The notes: generated by a model not told the origin, from the sequence alone. DNA of 64,000 bases from Sulfidibacter corallicola (GCF_017498545.1 NZ_CP071793.1:3737501-3801500); one strand, 5' to 3'; positions 53,118 to 62,951 are shown, counted from the first letter of the stretch. Translations and numbers: made by a program.

Positions 53118-54065
53118 TCAAGGGTTCAGGGTCACCGATGCGCGCGGCATCTCCAGGATGACCGAATTGAATTTAAAAAGCACGGGTTCGCCGGGGCGCT
53201 TGCCCCAAACCCCCTCCTCCGTGGACGCCAACAAAAGGACAAACTCGGCGCCCGCCGCCCACATCGTCAGCTTGCCATCCCAATCCATGCGACGATGGTC
53301 GGGGTCGTAGATCACATCACCCGACCGGAAAAATGCGAGAGACGGCAGCACCTTTTCATAAAAGGCCTCCGATAGCGTTCCATTCTCGGGGTTCCTCAAT
53401 TGCCAGGAGCCATCGGCCGACTTCTCGGCATGAAACGGTTGGCCGGTACCTTCCCAACGCAATCGGGTGATCAGTCTGGGCTTCATGCGCCACAGGGTCC
53501 GACTGGCCCAAGCCGGACGCGAGGTCAAGGGAATCCAATCCACCTCGACCCGCCAAATATCGGGACTGTCGTCCAATCGAACGAACGCCTCGCGGTAATC
53601 CTCACCCTTTCCGCCCACTTGAATCTCTGCGAGCAATTCTCCGGAAGCCTTGAAATAAGAGACCTTCGCGTTCCGGGCTCCAAACCCGAAGAAGGCCGCA
53701 TCGGCGGGATAACGACCTACCGGAACGCTTCCGAAAGTTCGTCCGGGACCCTCGGCCAACGCCTTCGCAAACACCTGTTCGGCCGGGTAACCACCCCATT
53801 CCGGCAGAGTCCATTGGGTACCCACGCGCCGCAGGTCGATTCGGTCGTCTCCGGTCTCCAACGTCATGCGAACCACGTCATCGGTGGAAAACCCGGGGAA
53901 CAATGGTCGGGCCGCGTCCGCAGTCGGGGAACTTGCCTCGGCCGGCTTCGGCGCGGGAGGTGCCGTTCGGTTTTCGGGGGTCGGTTCGTCGGGCCCCGCA
54001 CAGCCCATGAGCATGGCGATCAGCGGACCGAACACCCACGACACCGCGCGCCAACGCCGGATCAT
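53118..54065 (-). CDS. DUF4340 lipoprotein, last gene of a Gld-type ABC cassette
   Basis: A 315-residue exported protein: a lipoprotein signal with lipobox LMGC (Cys at 22), a Pro/Ala-rich spacer, then two alpha/beta repeats of the DUF4340 kind (DDRIDLRRVGTQWTLPEWGG, FHAEKSADGSWQLRNPENG). The ATG overlaps the TGA of the GldG-like gene (ATGA), so it is coupled to it. DUF4340 proteins regularly follow such cassettes; function unknown. Confidence 0.85.
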   Translation of the reverse strand: MIRRWRAVSWVFGPLIAMLMGCAGPDEPTPENRTAPPAPKPAEASSPTADAARPLFPGFSTDDVVRMTLETGDDRIDLRRVGTQWTLPEWGGYPAEQVFAKALAEGPGRTFGSVPVGRYPADAAFFGFGARNAKVSYFKASGELLAEIQVGGKGEDYREAFVRLDDSPDIWRVEVDWIPLTSRPAWASRTLWRMKPRLITRLRWEGTGQPFHAEKSADGSWQLRNPENGTLSEAFYEKVLPSLAFFRSGDVIYDPDHRRMDWDGKLTMWAAGAEFVLLLASTEEGVWGKRPGEPVLFKFNSVILEMPRASVTLNP

Positions 54066-55660
54066 CGCGCATCCGCCTCGTCGTTTGCGGCCCGATAGGC
54101 ATCAACCGATCGGGAGCGACGCATCATCCCGCGCAAAAGCACGAAACCAAGGACGATGGCCGGCGCGTACAGCACGCTCTGCCAGCGCAGGGACGCGCGC
54201 CGATCGGCATCCATCGTGCGGATCGGACGAAACGCCTGTTCGCGCCGATCGATTCCGGCAAGCAAATGATTCTTGGTCATGTAATTGGCGGTTTGGGACA
54301 ACCACACCAGGGTCGACCCCTGACGCACCTGTGTCAACATGTGCTCGCTGGACCATACCAACACGCGGTTGAAGGGGCCTTCGGAAAGGTGAGCGGTCTC
54401 GCTCGAATAGCCCTCGGGTGGGCCGGCAAAAAAGGACCGGGGCCGGCCACTGATCTCGTAACCGATCGGGAAGGTGCTGAATTCGGTGGGGCCGGGCAGG
54501 TTGGCGGGATCGAGAACGAAGGGTTCCTTTTGCAGCCAGGCCTGATCGGAGGTCTGGCCGATCACCCTGCTCGCCAGGTCCACCTCGCCGGTGAGTGTCA
54601 GGGAACAGGGCCAGGGTACGACGAGCGAAGAAAGGTCCCGATGGGCCGCGAATTCCCGGCCCAGGCCGCCCAGTTCCGCCAGAAGCTCGGGAAAGAGGTA
54701 GTAATCCTTCAGGACCGGAGGACGGGTCGCCGTGTATTTCACCTTGGTACACCGGTAATCGGAAACCAAATCGCGGCCCACGCGCAGGCCCCAATGGGCC
54801 AGGTAACGGTCGGCAAGGACCTCGCCGCGCGGACTGGCGCTGGCGAAGACCGGGTCCACATCGACACCGGAGACGAGCAGTGTCACCGGGAACCCCTGCA
54901 TCATGTACTGATCGAGTTGATACAGGTGCGTCTCTTCGAAATAGTGAAGCCCCCAGGCAAATACGGCTGAGACGCCCTCCAGCTCCAGGGGTTGACCGGA
55001 CACGATCGGCACGAAACGCACGTCGTACAGCATCGCCAATTCGGCGCAAGCGCGTTTCATGTTGCCCTCGGGCGTGAATAGGTGCGTGCCCTGCCCATAG
55101 GAAAACGCCGGTCCCACCAGGGCCACCGTCAGGTGCTCCGGCTGCAGTAGTCGGAGAATGGCCCCGGAAATGTCGTACTCCAGGTTCTCGATCGCACCCA
55201 TACTGGGAAATTTCTCGGTGCGGCCCTCATAGGTCAGGGTCATCCCGAACCAGATCTCGCGCATCTCCACGCGATCGTTGTCGGTGAGATTCACGTTGGT
55301 CTTGGCGATTCCCTGTCGCTTCAGTTCGGCCACAAGCGCGTCGTCGCCGTCGGGATCGACTTCGATCACGCGCACCCGATCGCCGCCATGGGCCGCGTAC
55401 TGGTCCACCATGGCGCGAATATGCTCGGCCACGGCGCGCAGCCTGGGCGGCAGCGACCCGCTCAACAGCAAACGGATCTCCAGGGGAGACTCGAGCTGAT
55501 CGACCAGATCCAGGCTGGTTTGGTTCAGGGTATACAGGCGATCTTCCGTCAAGTCCCAGCGCCACGAGACCCGTTGCAGTCCCCAACCGACGGCGATCAG
55601 CACCGCGGCGAGCGCCAGGGCCTGGGCAAACGTGGAAATCAAAGATCGAGATGGCAACAT
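54062..55660 (-). CDS. GldG-like ABC transporter auxiliary protein
   Basis: A 532-residue protein with one N-terminal helix (about 8-28), a periplasmic ABC-type auxiliary domain (WDLTEDRLYTLNQTSLDLVD ... VRVIEVDPDGDDALVAELKR ... NVNLTDNDRVEMREIWFGMT) and a C-terminal helix (YAPAIVLGFVLLRGMMRR). These features match the GldG/DUF4350 family that pairs with ABC-2 permeases. ATG 55660 with GAGG upstream. It overlaps the DUF4340 gene and follows the permease by 34 bases. Confidence 0.88.
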   Translation of the reverse strand: MLPSRSLISTFAQALALAAVLIAVGWGLQRVSWRWDLTEDRLYTLNQTSLDLVDQLESPLEIRLLLSGSLPPRLRAVAEHIRAMVDQYAAHGGDRVRVIEVDPDGDDALVAELKRQGIAKTNVNLTDNDRVEMREIWFGMTLTYEGRTEKFPSMGAIENLEYDISGAILRLLQPEHLTVALVGPAFSYGQGTHLFTPEGNMKRACAELAMLYDVRFVPIVSGQPLELEGVSAVFAWGLHYFEETHLYQLDQYMMQGFPVTLLVSGVDVDPVFASASPRGEVLADRYLAHWGLRVGRDLVSDYRCTKVKYTATRPPVLKDYYLFPELLAELGGLGREFAAHRDLSSLVVPWPCSLTLTGEVDLASRVIGQTSDQAWLQKEPFVLDPANLPGPTEFSTFPIGYEISGRPRSFFAGPPEGYSSETAHLSEGPFNRVLVWSSEHMLTQVRQGSTLVWLSQTANYMTKNHLLAGIDRREQAFRPIRTMDADRRASLRWQSVLYAPAIVLGFVLLRGMMRRSRSVDAYRAANDEADAR

Positions 55661-55694
55661 GAACGCCTCGAATTCGGAAGAAAGGATTCGCGCA

Positions 55695-56378
55695 TCAATG
55701 GCGCTTGTGGGCGACCACACCCTGGTTCAAAAAAAGAAAAAAGAGCATGACGGCCAGGTAGAAAAAGAGATCGCGGATATCGATCAAGCCGCGGGCGACC
55801 GATTGAAACCGGTCGTGCAGGTTCAGGGCGGGAATCCGCCACAACATGACGACGGCCAGGGCGATCACGCTGGTGATGAAGGCGGTCGGCTGACGCTTGG
55901 TGAAGGCGCCGCAGAACAAGGCGACGGCCAGGCAGCTCCCGGCCAACAACAGGGCCCCCAGGTAACCGCCGAGCACCGGTCCCCAATCCAGATCGCCCAT
56001 TTGACTGACGAGAAACGGAAACGGCGCGGTCGCTGCAAGGCAGCCCACCAAAATCGCGAAACAACCGAAGAATTTACCCAACACGAGATGCCCCGCAGAC
56101 AGCGGAAAACTGAGCAGGCGTTCGAGATTGCCCGAGCGATTTTCTTCGGCATAGGCCCGCATCGACAGTGCCGGAACGAAGACCATCAACAAAATCGGCA
56201 ATTGTTGGAAAAAGGCCTGCAGGCTGGTGTGCCCGGAGAGGAAGAGGTTGGTAGGTCCCGGGTTCCAGAACAACAGGATGGCCGGCATCAAGACAAAAAC
56301 CAGACCCAGCAGACAAAAAACCGCACTGTTGAGCAGGTGGCTCATTTCCTTTCGAGCAATCAACCAGACGAGGCGCAT
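55695..56378 (-). CDS. ABC-2 type permease (GldF-like)
   Basis: A 227-residue inner-membrane protein with six helices, starting WLIARKEMSHLLNSAVFCLL, the usual first helix of this family, and containing YAEENRSGNLERLLSFPLS between helices 2 and 3, a hallmark of ABC-2 permeases. Its start overlaps the end of the ATPase gene by 19 bases. Confidence 0.93.
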   Translation of the reverse strand: MRLVWLIARKEMSHLLNSAVFCLLGLVFVLMPAILLFWNPGPTNLFLSGHTSLQAFFQQLPILLMVFVPALSMRAYAEENRSGNLERLLSFPLSAGHLVLGKFFGCFAILVGCLAATAPFPFLVSQMGDLDWGPVLGGYLGALLLAGSCLAVALFCGAFTKRQPTAFITSVIALAVVMLWRIPALNLHDRFQSVARGLIDIRDLFFYLAVMLFFLFLNQGVVAHKRH

Positions 56379-57352
56379 GCTGTTCCATCTCCCGCGGTCA
56401 AACCGGCAAAAATGCTTTCAATCGTAGGCGGCGTCAAGACACACTCCCCTACCCGCCACCCGTGCTCGCGCAAGCTCTCGGCCAGATCGGCCAAGGTCTC
56501 CTCGGTCCAGTTGCCCTCCACGGTGAACGGCACGAAGGGATTGGCGCCCGATCGTTCGGGATCTTGCGTCAGGCAGGTGGCGCGATGGCCCAGGGACTCC
56601 AGCCGGCCCAGTACCGCATCGGGCTCTTGGGCTACGCCGATTCGGGCGACGGTGCAACCTCGGGCGAGCAAGGCTTGGGGTCGATCGTCGAACACCAGGC
56701 TACCTTCACACAGGACCAGAACCCGTGAACACATGTCGGGAACCTGATGAAGAATGTGGGTGCTGAGCAAGACCGTTCGATGCCCACCCAGGTTTTTGAT
56801 CACCTGCTGAATGTAGTGGATTTGATTGGGATCGAGCCCCGTCGTCGGCTCATCGAGGATCAACAGGTCGGGGTCGTGGATCATGGCCACCGCCAGGCCG
56901 ACGCGCTGGCGAAACCCTTTGGAAAGCACGGCCACCGATCGCTTCAGGTGGGGTCCCAGGTCACAGAGATCGACCATCCGGCGAATGGCTGATTTCAACC
57001 CTGGGCCCGAAAGCCCCTGCACCCGCGCCGCGAAACGCAGGGTCTCGAAAACGGTCAGGTCGTCGTAAAGCGGGTTGTGTTCGGGCAGATAGCCGAGACG
57101 GCGGCGAACCGCACGGCCATCGCGCCGGGGGCACATGCCCATGACGCGAATCTCGCCTTGGTCCGGTGCCAGGTACCCGGTGATCAACCGTTTGGTGGTG
57201 GTTTTTCCGGCACCGTTGGGTCCCAAGAACGCGGCGATCTCGCCCTTTTCCAGCCGAAAGGACACATCCTTGACCGCGTAGCTCTCCCGTCCATTCTCGG
57301 TCAGGCGCGATCCATTGAGGAATCGTTTGGAAACATGGCTCAGCTCAATCAT
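56360..57352 (-). CDS. ABC transporter ATP-binding protein (GldA-like)
   Basis: A 330-residue ATPase with Walker A GPNGAGKTT, Q-loop YLPEHNPLYDDL, signature LSKGFRQRVGLAVAM, Walker B LLILDEPTTGLDP and the H-loop LLSTHI. A C-terminal regulatory extension of about 90 residues follows, as in GldA-type proteins. ATG 57352. First gene of the four-gene minus-strand operon. Confidence 0.95.
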   Translation of the reverse strand: MIELSHVSKRFLNGSRLTENGRESYAVKDVSFRLEKGEIAAFLGPNGAGKTTTKRLITGYLAPDQGEIRVMGMCPRRDGRAVRRRLGYLPEHNPLYDDLTVFETLRFAARVQGLSGPGLKSAIRRMVDLCDLGPHLKRSVAVLSKGFRQRVGLAVAMIHDPDLLILDEPTTGLDPNQIHYIQQVIKNLGGHRTVLLSTHILHQVPDMCSRVLVLCEGSLVFDDRPQALLARGCTVARIGVAQEPDAVLGRLESLGHRATCLTQDPERSGANPFVPFTVEGNWTEETLADLAESLREHGWRVGECVLTPPTIESIFAGLTAGDGTACASSG

Positions 57353-57581
57353 GAGGACAACGCATCCGCAACTAATGAATTCAACGGGTGGCGGTCGCGC
57401 GCAGAGGCCGCCGGCCCGACTCCGAAAAGCACTTATTGTACAGCAAAGAAGGCCCTTGGACGACCCGCCCGCGGTGCGATTCGCCACAATCGCACGAATC
57501 GCGGATCACATTTCGGTCACAATCGAACCGGAAACTTTCTTCAAGGCGTGCACACGCCGCGAGCATCGAAGGGAGGTCCCC

Positions 57582-58355
57582 ATGAGTCCGGCAATCGGCA
57601 TGGCAACCGTGGTATTCACGATTCTGATCGGCTGCGAAGCCTGGTGGAGTCGCAAACGAGCCCTGAACCTGTACAACCTGCGAGAGACCCTCGCCAATTT
57701 CGCGATCTTCGCCGGCCTTCAATTGGCGAAAATCGGCATCATCGTGTGGCAGACCTGGGTTCTCGACCTGTTTTCCCCCCTGGCCCCCTTCACCCTGCCC
57801 GCCAGGCCCGGCGCGGTGCTCCTCGTTTTTCTCGTCGTCGATTTCCTTTATTACTGGCAACACCGCATCATGCACGAGGTCCGCTTCTTCTGGTGCTTCC
57901 ACGAAGTCCACCACTCCAGCCCCTGGTACAACTTGAGCACCAGTCTGCGCCTCAACTGGTTTTCCGGCCTCGTGGGCATCTTTTTTCTTCTGCCGGCCGT
58001 GCTGGTCGGCGCACCACCTCGCTGGATCGCCCTCGCCCTGTTGCTCAACCTGGTCTTCCAATTCTTCCTGCATACCCGCCTGATCGGCGATCTGGGCCCT
58101 TTGGAAGGCTGGGTCAATACCCCCTCGGCACACCGCGTCCACCATGGCCGCAACCCGGAATACCTCGACAAGAACTACGGCGGCGTGTTGATGATCTGGG
58201 ATCGGCTGTTCGGCACCTACGTGCCGGAATCACGACCGGTGCAATTCGGCGTCACGACCGGATTTCACGGTCACAATCCGGTGACGCTGGTGTGCGGTCC
58301 CTTCGTGCGCTACGCGCGGTCGATTTGGGCTTGTCTTCGCGAGCGGGTGCGCTAA
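57582..58355 (+). CDS. Sterol desaturase / fatty acid hydroxylase family protein
   Basis: A 257-residue membrane-bound di-iron enzyme with three to four helices and the histidine boxes HRIMH, HEVHH and HRVHH spaced as in the family. It may hydroxylate or desaturate a lipid; substrate unknown. ATG 57582 has GGGAGG upstream. Divergent from the ABC cassette. Confidence 0.93.
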   Translation: MSPAIGMATVVFTILIGCEAWWSRKRALNLYNLRETLANFAIFAGLQLAKIGIIVWQTWVLDLFSPLAPFTLPARPGAVLLVFLVVDFLYYWQHRIMHEVRFFWCFHEVHHSSPWYNLSTSLRLNWFSGLVGIFFLLPAVLVGAPPRWIALALLLNLVFQFFLHTRLIGDLGPLEGWVNTPSAHRVHHGRNPEYLDKNYGGVLMIWDRLFGTYVPESRPVQFGVTTGFHGHNPVTLVCGPFVRYARSIWACLRERVR

Positions 58356-58468
58356 GCTCTTAGGCGGATGACGCGAAGCCGGTCGCCGTGACGATACCGC
58401 ACGGAAAACCCACCGGCCGCGCCATCGGATGATTCCACCCGCGCACGAAGCCCGGGTCGGGAGGTTGC

Positions 58469-59719
58469 ATGGCGCGTGGACCCAAACAGATTCGAGATGC
58501 ACGGACCCTGGCCGTTCGGTGCCTGGTGGAATCATCGCGAGGGCGGCGTCTCGTCCCGGAAGCGATGCACCGCTTCGATCACGCACTCAGCAGCCGCGAT
58601 CTGGCGTTCGCACACGAGATGGTCTACGGCACCTATCGCTACCTGCCCGGTCTGGAGAAGGTCCTGGCCCGCTTCTGTCCCAAGCCCAAGTTCCCACCGG
58701 AAATTCGGTGGCTGCTGCTGTCCTCGCTGTACCAGATCGGGTTCATGCGCACCAAGGACTACGCGGTGTTCGACGAAGCCAACAAGCTGGCCGTTCACCT
58801 GGGATATCCCCGCCTGAAGGGCCTGGTCAACGCCGTTCTGCGCAACGCGCAGCGCGCCGGAGACGCGTTATGGCGCGACAAGGATGGCGCCGACTGGCTG
58901 CTGCCCACCTGGCTGAAGGACCTGCTGGCGGGTCAACACGGTGCAGATGCCGTGGCCGATTGGACCCGTACCTGGCGCGACCGCGCGGAATTGGCCTACT
59001 GGCGCAACGACGCCCCCGTCTCCGAGGAAGAGCGGCGCTCGGACGTGGTTCCGCACGGTTTTCGCCGCCAGAGCGCGTTACCGCCCGAATGGCTGAGTGA
59101 AGGCCGCATCTACATCCAAAACGAATCCTCGCAGGCCGTTTCGGAACTGGCCTGCCGCCTGAAGCCGAAAACCGTACTGGATCTGTGCGCCGCACCGGGA
59201 GGTAAATCCTGTTACGTGGCCAGCTTCAGCGGCTGCGATACCCTGGTCGCGAGCGACATGGCCCCGGAACGCGTCGCCCTGATCGAGGAGAACCGCAACC
59301 GCCTGGGCCTGGATTTCGAGACGCTGTGCGCCGACGCGACCCAATTGGCATGGGACAAGCCCCTCTGTGACCTGGTCATGTTGGATGCGCCCTGCAGCGG
59401 CATCGGCATTTTGGGTCGCCACCCGGAAATCAAGCACCACAAAAGTCAGCCGGTCGACGAAAGCCTGAAAAAAACACAGGCGGCGTTGCTGAAACGCGGC
59501 TGGGAGCTGGTCGCGCCAGGGGGCTACCTGTTGTACACCGTATGCTCGCTGGATATGAGCGAGGTCCCGCCACCACCCGAAGGAGCGGTGGTCGACGTGC
59601 AAGCACTCGCGCACATGCCCTCCGGCGTTCCGCTCACCCATTTCGAGCGTTTGTTCCGCATTTCGCCGAGCAACGTTTTCGACGGCTTCTGCGGCATGCT
59701 CCTGTCCAAACCGAAGTGA
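58469..59719 (+). CDS. rsmB: 16S rRNA m5C methyltransferase, RsmB-like
   Basis: A 416-residue protein: N-terminal NusB-like RNA-binding domain (about 1-140: SSRDLAFAHEMVYGTYRYLP, YQIGFMRTKDYAVFDEANKL, VNAVLRN), then the SAM-dependent RsmB/NOP2 domain with IQNESSQAV, DLCAAPGGKS, DAPCSGIGILGRHPE (first Cys) and YTVCSLD (nucleophile Cys). ATG 58469 has GGGAGG. E. coli RsmB methylates C967; exact site here is inferred. Not paired with fmt or def here. Confidence 0.93.
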   Translation: MARGPKQIRDARTLAVRCLVESSRGRRLVPEAMHRFDHALSSRDLAFAHEMVYGTYRYLPGLEKVLARFCPKPKFPPEIRWLLLSSLYQIGFMRTKDYAVFDEANKLAVHLGYPRLKGLVNAVLRNAQRAGDALWRDKDGADWLLPTWLKDLLAGQHGADAVADWTRTWRDRAELAYWRNDAPVSEEERRSDVVPHGFRRQSALPPEWLSEGRIYIQNESSQAVSELACRLKPKTVLDLCAAPGGKSCYVASFSGCDTLVASDMAPERVALIEENRNRLGLDFETLCADATQLAWDKPLCDLVMLDAPCSGIGILGRHPEIKHHKSQPVDESLKKTQAALLKRGWELVAPGGYLLYTVCSLDMSEVPPPPEGAVVDVQALAHMPSGVPLTHFERLFRISPSNVFDGFCGMLLSKPK

Positions 59720-59761
59720 TCTCCCCGGATTCGTCGGAACCCGGAGGATCGTCATCGACCG

Positions 59762-60721
59762 TCAGGCGCGATCCGTGCCGAAATCACCGCCGAGCAGTGT
59801 CTTGATTTTTCCGGTCAACAGGTCCAGGTGATCGCCGAGGTTTTCCACGGTCTTGCCGAGGTCGTCGTTCGTCTCACCGTAGGCTTTCAGCTCTTGAGCC
59901 ATGTTCCGCAAGACCAGCAACTCGTGGGCGATGATCTTGTGTTCGCGCTCCCACTCCTTGCGGGGAAGAATCCAACTCATGGCGCCGATCATGCGCATGG
60001 CGCGCCCGCTGGTCCCGAAGATGGCCACGCCGAAGTCGTGAACCCAGTGGTAACTGCCGTCCTTGTGTTTCATGCGGTAATCCGCTTCGAAATGGGATGA
60101 CTCCCGTGCCTGATGGCCGCGCAGCCGGCTGGAAACCATTTCGAAATCGGCCGGATGAATGCGCGAAAACCATTCGTCCAGATTGTTCTCGATCTCGTCG
60201 GTTTCGTGTCCGATGATTTTCTTCCAGCGCGTGGAGAAATTGACCTGGCCGTTTTGGAGATCCCAGCTCCACAAGCCGTCGTTGGGGCCCCGAAACTCCG
60301 GCTCGGCCCCGCCCCCACCGCGCGCGGCAAATTCGCGCAAACGGTTCAGCTCCAAGTGCAGCCGCACCTTGTACAGCAGCATGGTCGGGTCTTTGCTCTT
60401 GGAGACCAGATCGTTGGCCCCCTTTTCGAGAAACTCCGGGGTTCGATCGCCGCCCTCGTTCATGGCGGTCAACATCAAGACGGGCAGGCTCTCTTTGTTG
60501 TGGACCTCGCGGACCTTCGCCAAAAAGGTCAGGCCGTCCATTTCGGGCATCATTACATCGGTCAGCACGAGGTCGAAGGACTGTCCTTCCAGCGCCCCCT
60601 GTCCCTCGACTCCGTTCTCTACCGCAGTGACCGAATAACCCGCGCCCTCGAGGTGAAGTTGCATCATGCGACGGGTGAACGCGTCGTCTTCGAGTAGCAG
60701 GATGGCGGATTTAGGGCTCAT
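59762..60721 (-). CDS. Response regulator with receiver and PAS domains
   Basis: A 319-residue signalling protein. Receiver residues 1-120 are complete: acidic pocket EDD (11-13), phospho-acceptor Asp55 (LVLTDVMMPEMDG), Thr85 and Lys108. Then a PAS/PAC module of PAS_3 type (about 150-255: WSWDLQNGQVNFSTRWKKII, YRMKHKDGSYHWVHDFGVAI) and a short helical tail. No HATPase, GGDEF or DNA-binding output, so it may pass signals by interaction. ATG 60721 has AGGAGG. Stands alone. Confidence 0.92.
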   Translation of the reverse strand: MSPKSAILLLEDDAFTRRMMQLHLEGAGYSVTAVENGVEGQGALEGQSFDLVLTDVMMPEMDGLTFLAKVREVHNKESLPVLMLTAMNEGGDRTPEFLEKGANDLVSKSKDPTMLLYKVRLHLELNRLREFAARGGGGAEPEFRGPNDGLWSWDLQNGQVNFSTRWKKIIGHETDEIENNLDEWFSRIHPADFEMVSSRLRGHQARESSHFEADYRMKHKDGSYHWVHDFGVAIFGTSGRAMRMIGAMSWILPRKEWEREHKIIAHELLVLRNMAQELKAYGETNDDLGKTVENLGDHLDLLTGKIKTLLGGDFGTDRA

Positions 60722-61012
60722 CGGTGTTCCTCCTGAATGGTGGCGGTGGGGAGTCCGATTTTGCGATATCGGCCGAATCATGCACAATTCAAACAAGTTG
60801 TAAATCGGCGGAAGTGAAAGAGGCGACCATGGCTCGGAAACGATACGGGGTGACATTCACTTCAGGGTATCGGCGCCGGCGCATCACATCATGGAAAAAG
60901 GACCCTGTCCCCTAAATCTTCGAACAAAAGCGCGATTCGCTCAATAAGGAAAATCACCGACAGGCCTTCTATTTTCGCGACTTCGTCGGGCGTTCCCCAA
61001 GCCCGAAACATA

Positions 61013-61192
61013 CTATTGAATCGATTCCGCCTCGAATGCCACCACCTCGTCGTCCTCGATGCGGTAGTCGATCGAGATCGGTTGACAGCAAACTTCGCAA
61101 TCCTCGATGTAGGTTTGGCGTTCGACGGACGTATCCAGCAGCATGGAGATCCGCTGCCAACAGTAGGGACAGGTAAAAAAGTATTCTTCCAT
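61013..61192 (-). CDS. CPXCG-motif small cysteine-rich protein
   Basis: Fifty-nine residues starting MEEYFFTCPYCWQRISMLLD, with the second cysteine pair EDCEVCCQPISI and an acidic end. This is the known small zinc-ribbon family with CPxC and C-x2-C pairs; role unknown. ATG 61192. Divergent from the MinD-like gene. Confidence 0.88.
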   Translation of the reverse strand: MEEYFFTCPYCWQRISMLLDTSVERQTYIEDCEVCCQPISIDYRIEDDEVVAFEAESIQ

Positions 61193-61331
61193 GGATTACT
61201 GGGCACCTCGTCATCAGGGTTTCGAATGGTCTTCGCGAGAGGGAGCGGAGCGGTTTCGAGAAAGGGCCGAGGGGCGGTTCTTTGCATCGAGGGTTTCCTT
61301 GTTCGGCCCCCGAGTGGTGGCCGGCCCCGAA

Positions 61332-61360
61332 TTGACAGGATGGGCTAAAGCGCCTATGAT
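61332..61360 (+). promoter_or_regulatory. Near-consensus sigma-70 promoter of the MinD-like gene
   Basis: TTGACA (61332-61337), exactly 17 bases, then TATGAT (61355-61360): 11 of 12 consensus bases. Transcription should begin near 61367, leaving a leader of about 140 bases before ATG 61506 (or 100 before ATG 61467). Confidence 0.8.
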
Positions 61361-61505
61361 GGGGACCTCCGGAACGTATGATTTTTTCGCCGCCCGGCTT
61401 GCGACTTGGCGTTACATTTTAACGACAAAACGCGGGCAGTCGGACCCGACCTCCGCCATCGGGAGTATGGCCAGCAATCAGTTTAACTTTGAGGACGATA
61501 AGGCC

Positions 61506-62792
61506 ATGACCAAACGGATCATTCCCATATCCTCCGGAAAGGGAGGCGTGGGTAAGACCTCTTTTGCCATCAATTTGGCGTTGTGCCTGTCCCAATTCGG
61601 AAAAACGGTTCTCGTCGATCTGGACACGGGCACATCTTCGATCCGCAACGTGATTGGCGCGCCGATTCGACGCGACCTTTACCACTTTTTCAAGAAAAAC
61701 GATCGGTTGGACGACTGCATCACCCCCTTGCCCGTGATACTGGATCCCGACAAGAAGTTCGACAACTTCGGGTTCGTCGCGTCGCCACTGCACATGATCA
61801 ATTCCATCGCCAACATGAGCCAGGAGGACCGCAACCGGCTGATCGACGCCATCAACGGCATTCACGCGGACTACGTCATTTTGGACCTGCGTGCCGGTTT
61901 GGATCCGATGGTGACCGATTTCCTGCCCCACTCGAATACCGGCATCCTGGTGTTCACGCCGAACCATCCCGCCGCCACCCTGTCCGCGTCGGACATCGTC
62001 AAGGCCGCCCTGTTCCGTAAATTGCGCGAGGTTTTCCACGTGGGTTCGCCGGTCTATTCGATGTTCAAGCCCGGTACCGTCAAGTCGGACCGCATCAACG
62101 AAATGATCGATATCGCCGAGGATGTCTACGAACCCGAGATCGCCAATCTGGACCACTTCCTGAGTATCCTGGAACGGGAAACCGAAGGCCATCCGATCGT
62201 GAAGATGCTGGTCGACATGGTCGAGTACTTTCGGGTGTATTACGTGCTCAACCGATTCGACGGGGTGGACTCGTCCTTCGATACGGCCATCAAGCCGTTT
62301 GTGGAAAACATCGCCAACAATATTTCGCCGCGTCCCAATATCAGCAATCTCGGATGGATCATCGAGTCCAAGAAATACCATCAATCCAATATCGATCTCG
62401 TGCCTTACATCCTTCAATACCAAGGGAACCAGGCCGCAAAAGCCGCAAAGAAATCGGCCCACAAATCCAAAAAGAAAATCGATCGCGACCTGGAGGAACT
62501 CTACAAGCTGAGTGGCTTGCGCAAGGAGAAACCCGCCAAGCGGCAGAAGCGCAACCAAAAGCGCAAAGAAACCGAAGACGCGCTGCAATCCCAGCTCAAC
62601 GCGATCGAGGCGATGTACAAATCGAAAAAGAAAGAAAACGAGTACGAGAACTTCCAGTACATCATTTCGTGTGTCCGCTATCTCTTTCAAAGCAAGCGGA
62701 TCGCCGATTTCGGCGACACCCGGATCTTCAAAAAGGGCGAATTGGTCCCCCTGCTCCTGCGACGTCGGCTGTCGACGATCCACACCCTGTAG
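61506..62792 (+). CDS. MinD/ParA-like ATPase with Lys-rich C-terminal region
   Basis: A 428-residue protein (467-frame start 61467 adds 13 residues). Deviant Walker A KGGVGKT (12-18), the switch I/II region VLVDLDTGTSS and ILDLRAGLDPMVTDF, and HSNTGILVFTPNHPAATLS place it in the MinD/FleN/FlhG-like group. After about residue 310 follows a strongly basic stretch (KSAHKSKKKIDRDLEEL ... KPAKRQKRNQKRKETED) and a coiled region, and a small C-terminal domain ending RRRLSTIHTL, not usual for MinD. There is no min, flh or par partner nearby. A role in positioning or in membrane or DNA binding is inference. Confidence 0.85.
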   Translation: MTKRIIPISSGKGGVGKTSFAINLALCLSQFGKTVLVDLDTGTSSIRNVIGAPIRRDLYHFFKKNDRLDDCITPLPVILDPDKKFDNFGFVASPLHMINSIANMSQEDRNRLIDAINGIHADYVILDLRAGLDPMVTDFLPHSNTGILVFTPNHPAATLSASDIVKAALFRKLREVFHVGSPVYSMFKPGTVKSDRINEMIDIAEDVYEPEIANLDHFLSILERETEGHPIVKMLVDMVEYFRVYYVLNRFDGVDSSFDTAIKPFVENIANNISPRPNISNLGWIIESKKYHQSNIDLVPYILQYQGNQAAKAAKKSAHKSKKKIDRDLEELYKLSGLRKEKPAKRQKRNQKRKETEDALQSQLNAIEAMYKSKKKENEYENFQYIISCVRYLFQSKRIADFGDTRIFKKGELVPLLLRRRLSTIHTL

Positions 62793-62951
62793 TTTCGCGA
62801 GGGCAGGTATCGAGCGGCCGCGATTCGCTGAATTCATGCGTGCGGCCCGGCCGATGATCGGTGGGCTCGAGAGGACGCAGGCAGCGACTTTAGATGCGGC
62901 GCGAAACGACCGTTAAGATCTCCAATCACCCCTTTCGTTTGGAGCGCGTTC

